Assembly: GCA_036939355.1 (NCBI GenBank)
Contig: JALLAP010000712.1
Location: 1-10,774 of the forward strand
Length of the DNA stretch: 10,774 nt
Source of the DNA: Thalassiosira profunda
Lineage: Eukaryota; Bacillariophyta; Thalassiosirophyceae; Thalassiosirales; Thalassiosiraceae
Direction: 5' to 3'
The translations under genes were made by a program, and so were the position numbers. Shown one piece after another: positions 1 through 7,469 of this stretch. Positions within the stretch are counted from its first letter, which is position 1. The number at the start of each line of letters is the position of its first letter. The notes beneath the pieces were generated by a model. It saw only the letters and a list, made by a program, of their open reading frames with translations, made no database searches and was not told the origin of the DNA.

Positions 1-382
1 CCCGCTGCTCGTACTGATCTAACACAGTCGTCTTCCTGACTTCTGGCATAACATCCTCGTCTGATTCTTGATCTTCGCCTGCTGGATTGCGGCCGGCATC
101 CGCATCATTAGATTCAGGCGCCTCATCATGATCCCCTTCTTCTAACTTTACCCTCATTCGCTCCTCGAACTGATCCGAAAGTGCCTGCTTGTCGCCTCTG
201 GTGGTAGGAGCACTGCCTATCTGCGGTGACTTTGCTGCCGCATCCTGGCGTTGCTGATCGACCGACTCCTCTTCGCGGTGATCCTCCTTGTCTCTCTTGT
301 GATGATGCCGATGATGGCGATGGTGTCGCTTGTGCTTCTTAGGGGCGCCGTCGGCGCCGTTGCCTTCGTTGGTTCCCTTCAT
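1..382 (-). CDS. Partial hypothetical protein, His-rich and charged (N-terminal 127 residues)
   Basis: An open frame starts at an ATG at 380-382 and runs off the left edge without a stop, giving 127 residues of the N-terminus. I do not recognise it. Residues 15-32 are a basic, histidine-rich block (HKRHHRHHRHHHKR), and residues 30-45 are mixed charge. Residues 68-85 look helical and charged (ALSDQFEERMRVKLEEGD), and 84-111 are acidic (AGEDQESDEDV). There is no signal peptide or membrane segment. The frame stays open upstream of the ATG to a stop near 468-470 without another ATG, which supports this start. The composition is typical of disordered nuclear or RNA-associated proteins, but that is inference. 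It is tandem with the RHL1-like gene, whose stop lies 272 bp upstream. The real domain is probably beyond the window edge. Confidence 0.6.
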   Translation of the reverse strand, partial: MKGTNEGNGADGAPKKHKRHHRHHRHHHKRDKEDHREEESVDQQRQDAAAKSPQIGSAPTTRGDKQALSDQFEERMRVKLEEGDHDEAPESNDADAGRNPAGEDQESDEDVMPEVRKTTVLDQYEQR

Positions 383-654
383 ATTGCCGTCCTTTGATGC
401 TGGCGTGGCGTCTCTAGCAACGTTCCGCAAAAGAAGCGAACCCCGAGTGAACAGTCGAGAAGGCAAAGTTTAGGTGTTCTCATCGCCTCTGGACAGGAGT
501 GCCAGTGCACCTCTCTACTTTTGCATCTGCCGAGTCCACTGCTCGCATGCCAAAGAAGTCAGCAGTGTAAAATCATTCATTTATGTAGGTGGTTGCTGTT
601 GCGTCTTCAGAATACAGCTTCACGTTGGTGTGTGTGCACTTCCCGGAAGAGAGG
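383..654. other. Intergenic spacer between two tandem minus-strand genes
   Basis: This stretch must hold the 3' UTR of the RHL1-like gene and the promoter of the His-rich gene. On the minus strand an A/T-rich run with ATAAATGA (around 577-588) could serve as a weak polyadenylation-type signal, but there is no exact AATAAA. I see no RNA gene here. Confidence 0.4.
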
Positions 655-2769
655 TTACAAGAAGCCACAGTCGTCATCATCAAAGTCAAATGCGTCTGCC
701 TTTCCGGGGCTCTTCCGAGGAGGAGGAGAGGTCTTCTTGCGCCTCCCACGGGAGATTGGGCTCTTCTTTTGAGAGGAAGACGTCGACTTTGCCGGCGATG
801 ACATCATCGCCGCGAGCCTCTCCTTGGCCGATTTGGCCACCTCGTCAGGATCGAGCGATTCGCCGTCAATCTCGATGATTTCGGACGCTTTCTTTCCAGA
901 CGCAGGTTTGCTTTTCGCTCCACTTCCTTTCTTCCCATTTGTGCTGCTGGAGCCATTGCTCTTCTTCTTGGGACCAGTTGTTGAAACTCTGTTTGGTTTG
1001 GCGACAGCCTTTGTTGCAGACTTGGCAGGTGGCTTCTTCGCCTTCGGTTTTGGTTTCGGCATAAAGTCCTCGTCCTCGTCATCTGAATCACTGAGTTTGA
1101 GGCTTTCGTCGCTATCCTCTTCTTCGCCATCGCTGTCCGAGATATCGATATCAATGGTCTTGATAAAGCCCCCTCTTGGCTTTGAGGCGGGTGCTTTCTT
1201 CGCCTTGGCTGCAGGCTTGGCAGAGTTGACCTTGGCCTTGGCGGCAGGCTTCTTCGCTCTGGGCTTTGCAGTTGGCATAAACTCCTCCTCGTCATCATCA
1301 TTATCGCTCTCCTCTTCTTCATCGCTGCTCCCATCATCGTCCATGTCGCTACTTTCGTCAAGGTAGCTCACGTTGGTGGCCTTTGCAGCGCTCCTCCTAG
1401 GAGTGCGCTTCCTCGCCGGGGTGACCTCCTCTTCATCGTCATCGGAATCATCATTTGCCTTTCGCTTTGTTCCAGCAGACGATGCCCTGCCCTTCTTCTT
1501 TCTTGAAGAGGTGGGTACAAATTCGCCATCACTCCCTGCCTCGCTGCTGTCGTTTGTATCCTCCGTGACACTGTCGTCGCTCTCGTCGCTTTCCAGATCG
1601 ATGTCCAGACTTGCAGTGCTATCCTTTCGCTTTGAAGTGGTGGTTGTGGCACCCTTCAGGCTCTTTCTGCTCGTAGAAACACCTGCCTTGCCCCCTCCAT
1701 CCAACGTTCGTTCGGATCCACCGTAGTGCTTCGCTCCCACCTTATCCTCGTCCTCTTCGCTCTTCTTCCCCGCTGTCGCTGCCGCGCTCAAGGGCGACGG
1801 CTTCCCCGCACCATCCACCATCTTGCTCTCTCCCAACACGATTGCGGAGCGGAAAACATCCTTGCAATTAATGGAGCCCGTCCCCCGCTTCTTGTTCTTG
1901 GGCGTGGACGCCGCCGAGGCGTCCTTGCTCCCGCCCGTGCGCTTGAATGTCAGCGCCATGTACTTTCCGGAGAGTGGAATGGCCCTCCCCGACATGACCA
2001 ATTGCTGTGGCGTTTCGCCATTGGCTACGGCGGATCCCCCAGAGGGCATGGGTATGCGAAGCTCCATCCTCCGCTCGGCGCCTCCCACCGAGACCAGCTT
2101 TCCCAGCAGTTGGGGCGGGTTGGCCGGCTGGAAGGCCTTCCGCTTTTTGGCGGACTCAGCGCCGCCGGTGCCATCCCCCGTAATGTCGCTCTTCCCATCC
2201 TCCGCCTTTGCCTCCTCGTTGCCATCCTCCTTTGCATCGCTTGCTCCATTTGCCTTCGCAGGAGGAGTCTTCAGCGACATCCTCCCGGGAAACAGGACGA
2301 GAAAGCGCTGTGGTGCACCCTTATTTGCAACCACGTTCCCGTTCTCCCCCGCCGATACGGAAGGGAACGTCATGGACGTGGACTGCACGGCCCGCTTGCG
2401 CAGAAATACGTCGGATCCATTGCAAAATTGCTGGAGGAGGTTGCCCGGTCGGAGGTAGTTGGCCGGTGCACCTGCCGGCTGCGGGCTCTCATCTGCACCA
2501 TCGCTGTCCAGATCAATGACGTCCTCTTTTGGAGATGCCCCCTTTGCCCCCCGGGGAGCGGGATAGGACAGTTTGGAAGCGGCGGGCCATCCCTTGGGCA
2601 GGGGCGGAGCGGCCTTCTTCTCCTTGGCCGCGGCTGATGCCCCCCGCTTCTTGGTGCCAATGACGCCGGACACCGACGACTTTTTGGCGGGCGTTTTGGC
2701 CTTGGCCGCCGTGCGCTTGGCCGACGCCGGCGCCTTTGCCTTGCCGGATGCGGCCGCAGTCTTGACCAT
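655..2769 (-). CDS. RHL1: RHL1-like DNA topoisomerase VI-associated protein with long charged tail
   Basis: The product is 704 residues. The ATG at 2769 has a good context (GCCATGG); an upstream in-frame ATG at 3039 is rejected because it would translate the hairpin cluster. The conserved core follows plant ROOT HAIRLESS 1 in order: GSDVFLRKR (118-126), RFLVLFPG (155-162), PPQLLGKLVSV (218-228), QLVMSGRAIPLSGKYMALTFKR (256-277) and CKDVFRSAIVLGES (302-315). These align by eye with RHL1 segments such as RFLFSFPG, MKLFGTLVYPKNRYLTLQF and DDYFDNMIVFSES. Known role of the family: accessory, DNA-binding subunit of plant topoisomerase VI, needed for endoreduplication. An acidic insert (about 168-212) splits the core. 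Residues 380-704 are a disordered tail alternating acidic blocks with Lys/Arg/Pro/Ala blocks. Arabidopsis RHL1 is about half this length. The N-terminus is Lys/Ala-rich and histone H1-like. Family assignment is from memory of the motifs, not from a search. Confidence 0.65.
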   Translation of the reverse strand: MVKTAAASGKAKAPASAKRTAAKAKTPAKKSSVSGVIGTKKRGASAAAKEKKAAPPLPKGWPAASKLSYPAPRGAKGASPKEDVIDLDSDGADESPQPAGAPANYLRPGNLLQQFCNGSDVFLRKRAVQSTSMTFPSVSAGENGNVVANKGAPQRFLVLFPGRMSLKTPPAKANGASDAKEDGNEEAKAEDGKSDITGDGTGGAESAKKRKAFQPANPPQLLGKLVSVGGAERRMELRIPMPSGGSAVANGETPQQLVMSGRAIPLSGKYMALTFKRTGGSKDASAASTPKNKKRGTGSINCKDVFRSAIVLGESKMVDGAGKPSPLSAAATAGKKSEEDEDKVGAKHYGGSERTLDGGGKAGVSTSRKSLKGATTTTSKRKDSTASLDIDLESDESDDSVTEDTNDSSEAGSDGEFVPTSSRKKKGRASSAGTKRKANDDSDDDEEEVTPARKRTPRRSAAKATNVSYLDESSDMDDDGSSDEEEESDNDDDEEEFMPTAKPRAKKPAAKAKVNSAKPAAKAKKAPASKPRGGFIKTIDIDISDSDGEEEDSDESLKLSDSDDEDEDFMPKPKPKAKKPPAKSATKAVAKPNRVSTTGPKKKSNGSSSTNGKKGSGAKSKPASGKKASEIIEIDGESLDPDEVAKSAKERLAAMMSSPAKSTSSSQKKSPISRGRRKKTSPPPRKSPGKADAFDFDDDDCGFL
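1020..1560 (-). repeat. Repeated acidic-EF(M/V)P-basic modules in the RHL1-like tail
   Basis: Three modules share one layout: a long Asp/Glu/Ser run, then [E/D]-F-[M/V]-P-[T/K], then a Lys/Arg/Pro/Ala block. They are GEFVPTSSRKKKG (415-427), EEFMPTAKPRAKKPAAK (495-511) and EDFMPKPKPKAKKPPAK (567-583). The second and third are also alike in DNA, both carrying GGCATAAA followed by clustered CCTC/TCGTC on the plus strand near 1059 and 1275, which suggests internal duplication. Confidence 0.6.
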
Positions 2770-3066
2770 GGCGAGTGTGGCGGGGAGTTGGGCGTGTGGT
2801 GCAGGGCTCTGGGGCAGCGGCGGGAGGCGGAGGTTGTGGGTGCGACGGGCGGGGTGGTGAGTTTGGAGTTTGGAGAGGGAGAAGGAGGAGCCCCCTCTTG
2901 GGGGCGAAGCCCCCAATTGCAATGCAAAGCAAGGGGCGCGAAGCGCCCCTTCCCTCGGGGGGCGAAGCCCCCCAGAAGCCCCCCGCCCTCTCACGTCAAC
3001 AAATCTTTTTTTTAGCTTGGTGCAGGTGCACCTTAACAAATGGACCTCCGGTCAACCGACTACAAC
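2770..3066. promoter_or_regulatory. Upstream region and likely 5' UTR/promoter of the RHL1-like gene
   Basis: The 297 bp between the RHL1-like start and the tRNA must contain the promoter and leader of the minus-strand gene. On the plus strand it holds a G-rich stretch (2770-2885), three consecutive hairpins (2898-2973), C-rich DNA, and a T-run (3005-3013). I see no clear TATA box. It must also hold any 5' flanking sequence of the tRNA. Confidence 0.35.
2898..2973. repeat. Cluster of three perfect hairpins with GCGAAGC cores
   Basis: Three inverted repeats lie within 76 bp. 2898-2916 has an 8-bp stem (TTGGGGGC/GCCCCCAA), 2931-2951 a 9-bp stem (AAGGGGCGC/GCGCCCCTT) and 2957-2973 a 7-bp stem (GGGGGGC/GCCCCCC). 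Each has the same three-base GAA loop closed by C-G, giving the core GCGAAGC in every case. The stems differ in sequence while the core is constant. The heptamer d(GCGAAGC) is known as an exceptionally stable mini-hairpin in single-stranded DNA. Confidence 0.85.
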
Positions 3067-3139
3067 GCCCCGTTAGCTCAGTAGGCAGAGCGCAGGTCTC
3101 ATAATCCTGAGGTCGTGAGTTCGATCCTCACATGGGGCA
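3067..3139 (+). tRNA. tRNA-Met (CAT), elongator type
   Basis: A full 73-nt cloverleaf without intron. The acceptor stem is GCCCCGT with ATGGGGC (one G-T pair) and discriminator A. The D arm is GCTC/GAGC with an A-box-like TAGCTCAGTAGG. The anticodon arm CAGGT-CTCATAA-TCCTG exposes CAT, and its last pair is the T-T mismatch often seen in eukaryotic elongator tRNA-Met. The T arm is GTGAG-TTCGATC-CTCAC, with the B box. There is no encoded CCA. The G1-C72 pair and the absence of three consecutive G-C pairs in the anticodon stem argue against an initiator tRNA. Confidence 0.95.
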
Positions 3140-3145
3140 CGATGA

Positions 3146-3149
3146 TTTT
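3146..3149 (+). terminator. RNA polymerase III T4 terminator
   Basis: TTTT starts seven bases after the discriminator base of the tRNA-Met, the usual position and minimum length for pol III termination. Confidence 0.6.
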
Positions 3150-3856
3150 ATTGCCGGATATGTTATTGTGGGTAACGAAGGCCGTGCTTTCCTCTTTTGG
3201 CCCCACCAGTGGACTCAGTTTGGCCGTGGCCATCCTCCAAGTCATTATTGATCATCACTCTTCGCAAATTGACGGAAGAACGGCACGCCAAACACGGCCG
3301 AATGTGGCCAAATCTCGCTGTCTCGGTCCGACCCGTCCAACTTCGGGGCTTCCTCCAGCACCCTCCCAATGAACCAATCAACCAAAAAAGTGCCCAGGAT
3401 GGTGGAAGAGAACCTATTGGAGGGGAATGCACCCAAAGATTGCAATTTTGTGGACCCAAATTTGGTGGATGCATCAGTGGGTCAGTATCACAAGTGTCAC
3501 TCTGCAGGAGGGATGAGAAGGAAGGAAGGAGTCACGGTCGAGCTGGGACGAGCGACAAAGAAACTCGAGAAGTCGAGTGAGCAAGTCGAACAGAGTCAAA
3601 GCCGAGAGAGCTGTTGCCCCAGGCCGTCCGCCAGGACCCCCCGGAGGGCGCTGACCGCGTAGGTCGCCGCCGGCAGGCATTACCTAGTCCTCATGCATTT
3701 CCCGGTTGTTGTTGTCCGACATAACAACTATCTAAGTGATACTTTGCAAATGCACCGGGTCGCGCAAAGTGTATTGTATGTTGCAGTCCAGTGTGCGTTA
3801 TTCTGCATTCTATCGCCCCGCCTCCACGCCCCGCCCCCGCCTCTCGCTTCTCGTCT
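3150..3856. other. Intergenic region with no supported gene
   Basis: About 700 bp between the tRNA and the 3' end of the PIP-box gene. The short open frames on both strands lack recognisable motifs and overlap one another. On the plus strand 3510-3610 is purine-rich (GAAGGAAGGAG, repeated GTCGAG/CGAGAAG). 3812-3844 is a run of CCCCGCC-type words resembling GC boxes, just past the stop codon of the minus-strand gene. An AAATGCACCG word near 3748 resembles one in the intron at 8738-8862. I see no tRNA, snRNA or convincing snoRNA. Confidence 0.45.
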
Positions 3857-6834
3857 CTACTTCTTCGCGCCCCCCTTCTTTCCCTTCTTCTTCTTCTTCA
3901 CCACCACCGACGCCTTCTTCGCCTCCGCCTCCGGCACGGGCACGAACCGCACCTCCGCCACGTGGTGCCGGTTGGCCCACTTGACGTACCCCGACGAAGT
4001 CCGCACGATGCCCTTCGTCGTGTCGATCTTGTACTTCTTCGTCCTCCAGACCTTCGCCGTCTTCGTGTTGCCGCTGCCGTGCGTCGCTCCTTCACGCACC
4101 GTTGTTTGAGGGCGTTGAGGCAGATTCCGGGGACGAAGTCGGCCAGCCGGAACACGACGCTCCGTCCAGGTTTGCCGGGCTCGACCTCGAGGACAACGCC
4201 ATCACGCGGCACCACGAAAGGAGCGTAGCCGAACGATTTGCTCTTGGTGAGCGCCCCCTTCTTCGGATCCGAGTTGCCGTCGGCCTGCACGAGGAACCGC
4301 TTGCCGCTCTTCGCGTACGCCTTCAGCTTCGGGTCCAGCACAGCGATGGCGGCCGCGTTCGTGGCGTGGTGCTGCGATCGATTGCCCGCGTTGTGGCGCG
4401 TCGCATCGTACCTCGCGCAGAACGCCTCCATCAACGGACGCGAAATCAAGTCGCCGGCGTCCTTGATGATGTTGTACCGGCTGTTGCTGTTCCGGCACGC
4501 CTCGTCCTCGCCGTGCAGCCGGCGCTCGTAGTCCACCGAGTAGACCAAGCTCTCCGCGGCCTCCTCGATCGTCTCGGCGCCGTCCGCGTCCACGTATTGC
4601 AGCGACTCGCGCAGAAACAGGCGATTGATCGTCATCTTCGCCGGGTCGTCCTCCGCGCAGTCTCCGGCACGGCGCCCGAGCGTGATGCGCGTGTTCTTGC
4701 TGATGATGTCGCCATCGCGCAGCCGCAGCAAGTTGGTGCAGCTGGGCTGGTTGACGTTCAGCGTGTCGCCCAACAGGCGGTTCTTGCAGTCGTTGACGAC
4801 CGACTTGACCGGAAAGCGGTTGAACTTGACGTTCTGCAGGTACACGCAGTTGTGGAGGAAGAAGTTGTCCTCCACCTTGCGGTCCAAGCTCTTGTTGGTG
4901 GTGAGAGCGCCGGGCGTCTCGAGCACGTCGAAGAAGCCGCCCATCCAGTGGCCAGACCTTGACGCTTTGTCCGACTTGTTGAGCTGCATCCAGTCGTACC
5001 GCTCGCCGGTCTTGGACCAAAGCATCGGGCACAGCGGTTGGAACACCAATAGAAGGCGGACGAGAAGGTCGCCATCCCAATCGAGCTTCATGAGCGTGAC
5101 GCCGGCGTACGTCCACGCCACATACCAGCCGCTTCCCTTCTCGTGGCCGAGGAGCGTCTCGCGTTCCTCCAGCAGGTAGCCCACGATGCCTCCGCTCTGG
5201 GTTGCAATCCAAGCCGCCATATTCGTTTCCAACACGCCGCAGCCACCGTCGATCTCAACCTCATCGATCTCCGGCACGGTATCGTCCACGGCGTCGCAGC
5301 GCCATTCGTGCAAGAACCCTCCTTCGTCGTCGTAGCATTCGTCGATGGTCATCGGAATCAGGTGCGGCGGCATCGGGAAAACGTCGCTCCAGATCCAGAA
5401 CAGCTTGTTGCAAATCACCTTGGTAGCCTCCTGAAAGTTCACCGGACGGGAGAACCAGCAGCCCGGATACCACGAGACTTTGGTCGCTCGCACCCTAATG
5501 AGCCCGTTCCTCACGGCCTCGATCTCCTCGGGCGTGGTGAAGGTGGCTTTGATGGCGGCATCGACATTGCACAGGCCATCCATGTCGCCGTGGGCGAAGT
5601 ACTCGATGAGCTTGTTGTTGACGGCTTCCCGGCAGCAGGACTTCTCCTCGATGTCGTACCCGCGCCGTCGGAGTGACTCTTGCAGACCATCCTCCAGCAA
5701 GGTCATGATGATCCCGCGGAGGTAGCCCTGTAGCCAGAACGCGCCACCGGCGACCTTGCACTCGTCTGCGTCCTTCACCATCGAGCGGAAGACGGACTGC
5801 TGCGCGACGGGCAGGCCAACCATGTCAAAAGCGAACCAATCCTCGAGCGTGATCGGCTGGTCCTTGCACATGAACTCCCTCATGATGGCCAATGCGCGCT
5901 TGGTGAGCTCGCGCTGGAAGTCCTCCGGCAAGTTATCGATTGCAATGCAGGAGAAGATGTCCGGGCTTTCATCTAGGTCGTCCTCTGCAAATTGCTCGAC
6001 GTAGTCGTCCAGCCTCTCGTCGCCACGAGTAGCTCGACCGCCCTTCTTCCGCTGCTTCAGGAAATAGATGTGTCCATCATCATTGTCAATCGAGAAGGTA
6101 TCATCGTGCTGGGTATTGATGGCCTTGCAAATAAATGACGCCGGGTCAAGTGCTTTGCCTTCCGACCGTACCCAGTCATACAAATCGGCGACGCGGCTGC
6201 GGTATCTATCGTCGGCGTCCTGCTGCGCGGGGAGCAGGGTTGCGCGAGGGTAAAGCTTCCCAAAGCTGAGGCCACCCTTTGCATTCCTAGTAGAAGTGGC
6301 GTAGGTGGTCTGGGCCGACGCGGCGTACTCATGGATTTGGTGTGCAATCCCTCCAGTAAGGCGTCCATCCTCCTCCTGCCGCACATCGTCCATGTCCACA
6401 TCCTCGGCGCCACCGACCGCGGCCGGCTTTCTGTCGGCGTCATCGTGGTGAGGAGGGGCGTCGGCGGACCTGCGATCGTCGTGGCTGTCGTGGGCGTCGT
6501 GGCCCTGTGCATCTTTGCACTTGTCATTGCCAGGACGTGCGCGCTGCTGCGCATTGGCGGCGGCGGCCGACGGTGCCGGCTGGCGGCTAGCGGCGGCGGC
6601 CGGCTTGGGAGAGGTCCCACTGACATTTGCAGTGTGCGACGACTTCGACTTCTTGGAATTGTTGTGTTTTGGTCCACGGGGTGAGTTGCAAATGCTCGTC
6701 GTGCCCTCGCCGGCAGCACGCTTCGGCGGATGATGGGGGCCCTTCGTTTTCGCCGCTTTCTTGCCCGCCCCGAAGAAGTCAAACATATTCGGCTGGCGCC
6801 CCTTCCCGGGCTTGGCCTTGTCCTTCCTGTCCAT
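3857..6834 (-). CDS. PIP-box protein of unknown family (about 983 residues, one frame switch)
   Basis: The start is the ATG at 6834 (context CAACCATGGAC); an in-frame ATG at 6945 would add 37 residues and is less likely. Residues 14-21, QPNMFDFF, match the PCNA-interacting consensus Q-x-x-[MLI]-x-x-[FY]-[FY] exactly, flanked by basic residues (KPGKGR before, KKAAKTK after). Residues 30-165 are disordered, rich in Ala/Pro/Lys and then His/Asp. Residues 170-911 look globular, with many Trp, Cys and Phe (for example WYPGCWF 455-461, FHEWR-like 507-511, GWYVAWTYAGVTLMKLDWDGDL 569-590), but I recognise no family. The first frame is coding through residue 911 (CAA at 4102-4104). The last 72 codons, up to the TAG at 3857-3859, lie in another frame with almost only G/C third positions and end in KKKKKGKKGGAKK. 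A nuclear replication or repair client of PCNA is inferred from the PIP box alone. Confidence 0.65.
4074..4099 (-). other. Candidate 26-nt micro-intron or site of a one-base error
   Basis: Removing these 26 nt (minus strand GTGCGT...GGCAG) joins the two coding frames of the PIP-box gene exactly, giving LNALKQ-R-GNTKTAKVW with the Arg codon split CG|C. GT and AG ends are present, and GTGCGT is a plausible donor. The only other intron in the window is 125 nt, so 26 nt would be exceptionally short. One base missing from the sequence around 4100 would restore the frame equally well. Confidence 0.35.
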
Positions 6835-7137
6835 GGTTGGAGGGCGGCTGTGTTGGAAGCAGCGGGCAATTGTGAATGACGAGGAGGAAAAGCAAGCGCT
6901 GTTCTGTGCAGTGATGGGAAAAGATCCGTTTGAGATTGAGAGCAAAGTCTCGAGGAGACAAGCCTAGGACACAAAGCGGTACTGAGAGGACGTGGGCTTA
7001 TTGTTAGACAGTTGCATGATAAATTCTACCTTTTCTACCTGCACCTGTCACAACGCAAAGGTCATTGGAGGCAGAGAAGTTGATTTGAGTACGACACACC
7101 GCACTCGATGTCACTTTACCACTGAATGAAACAAGTG
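6835..7137. promoter_or_regulatory. Upstream region of the PIP-box gene
   Basis: About 300 bp that should carry the promoter and leader of the minus-strand PIP-box gene. Its near part (6850-6945) is open in frame upstream of the chosen ATG but encodes an unremarkable Ser-rich peptide. A repeated word CTACCTTTTCTACCTGCACCTG lies near 7026-7047 on the plus strand. I see no clear TATA box or RNA gene. Confidence 0.3.
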
Positions 7138-7190
7138 CATTCTTTTGCTTTCATTGCATTGCAACCAGGAGCGGGCTCGCTTCGCTCGCC
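7138..7190. repeat. Diverged copy of a short dispersed repeat
   Basis: It begins CATTCTTTTGCTTT and ends with a 20-bp block (7172-7191) identical to 7458-7477. The order of words (CATTC, TTT, GCTTT, TTGCAT, then the terminal block) parallels the two near-identical copies downstream, but the middle has diverged. Confidence 0.5.
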
Positions 7191-7196
7191 AACCCT

Positions 7197-7251
7197 AGCT
7201 CGCATTCCTTTAGCTTTTGCATCGCACTGCATCCCGCAACGGGCTCGCTTC
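7197..7251. repeat. 55-bp direct repeat, copy 1
   Basis: Identical base for base to 7415-7469, at an offset of 218 bp. It begins AGCTCGCATTCCTTTAG and ends CGGGCTCGCTTC. The flanks differ on both sides, so the unit boundaries are sharp. Together with copy 2 it brackets about 163 bp that ends in a tRNA-Met fragment. Confidence 0.9.
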
Positions 7252-7363
7252 CCTTTTCTCTCTGCTGGATGCGCTGTGCACGCTCATGAGTCAATGGGTT
7301 GTTTACGTATCGTACATACATCATGTCCTGCCCGTGAGCCGCCTTCAGAATGCTCTCCGCATC

Positions 7364-7415
7364 GCGCAGGTCTCATAATCCTGAGGTCGCGAGTTTTCGA
7401 TCCTCACATGGGGCA
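7364..7415 (+). pseudogene. 3' fragment of tRNA-Met (pseudo-tRNA)
   Basis: From GCGCAGG to the discriminator A this matches the 3' part of the intact tRNA-Met at 3067-3139: the anticodon arm with CAT, the variable region, the T arm and the 3' acceptor strand. Differences are one T-to-C change in the T stem and two extra T's in the T loop (GTTTTCGA), which break the B box. The 5' acceptor strand and D arm (A box) are absent, so it cannot fold or be transcribed as a tRNA. The discriminator A is also the first base of repeat copy 2. No CCA is encoded. Confidence 0.9.
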
Positions 7416-7469
7416 GCTCGCATTCCTTTAGCTTTTGCATCGCACTGCATCCCGCAACGGGCTCGCTTC
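7415..7469. repeat. 55-bp direct repeat, copy 2
   Basis: Identical to 7197-7251. It abuts the tRNA-Met fragment with a one-base overlap and continues into CGCTCGCC, the ending shared with the diverged copy at 7138-7190. It lies 36 bp beyond the stop codon of the hydroxyacid dehydrogenase, so it is probably part of that gene's 3' UTR. Confidence 0.9.

Noticed and set aside
2770..3039. In-frame N-terminal extension of the RHL1-like gene to an ATG at 3039
   Set aside because: It would translate the hairpin cluster and a G-rich leader into low-quality sequence; the ATG at 2769 has the better context and begins the Lys/Ala-rich N-terminus.
3200..3265. C/D-box snoRNA on the minus strand (GTGATGA ... 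CTGA)
   Set aside because: The boxes are close together and the flanks do not form a terminal stem, so a chance match is more likely.
3898..4099. Arg-rich C-terminal continuation of the PIP-box frame (RRRRRSGGRRS...)
   Set aside because: It is the out-of-frame reading of codons that are nearly all G/C-ending in the adjacent frame, so it is a shadow of the true C-terminus.
3857..4099. A separate 80-residue basic protein gene
   Set aside because: It has no ATG (it would need GTG) and starts exactly where the preceding coding frame ends, so it is better read as the last exon or frame of the same gene.
4095..4115. Programmed -1 ribosomal frameshift
   Set aside because: The shift has the right sign but there is no X-XXY-YYZ slippery heptamer in the zero frame and no obvious downstream pseudoknot.
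7197..7469. A functional LTR retrotransposon
   Set aside because: The repeats lack TG...CA ends, the tRNA match lacks the CCA complement of a true primer-binding site, and the interior is about 160 bp with no coding capacity.
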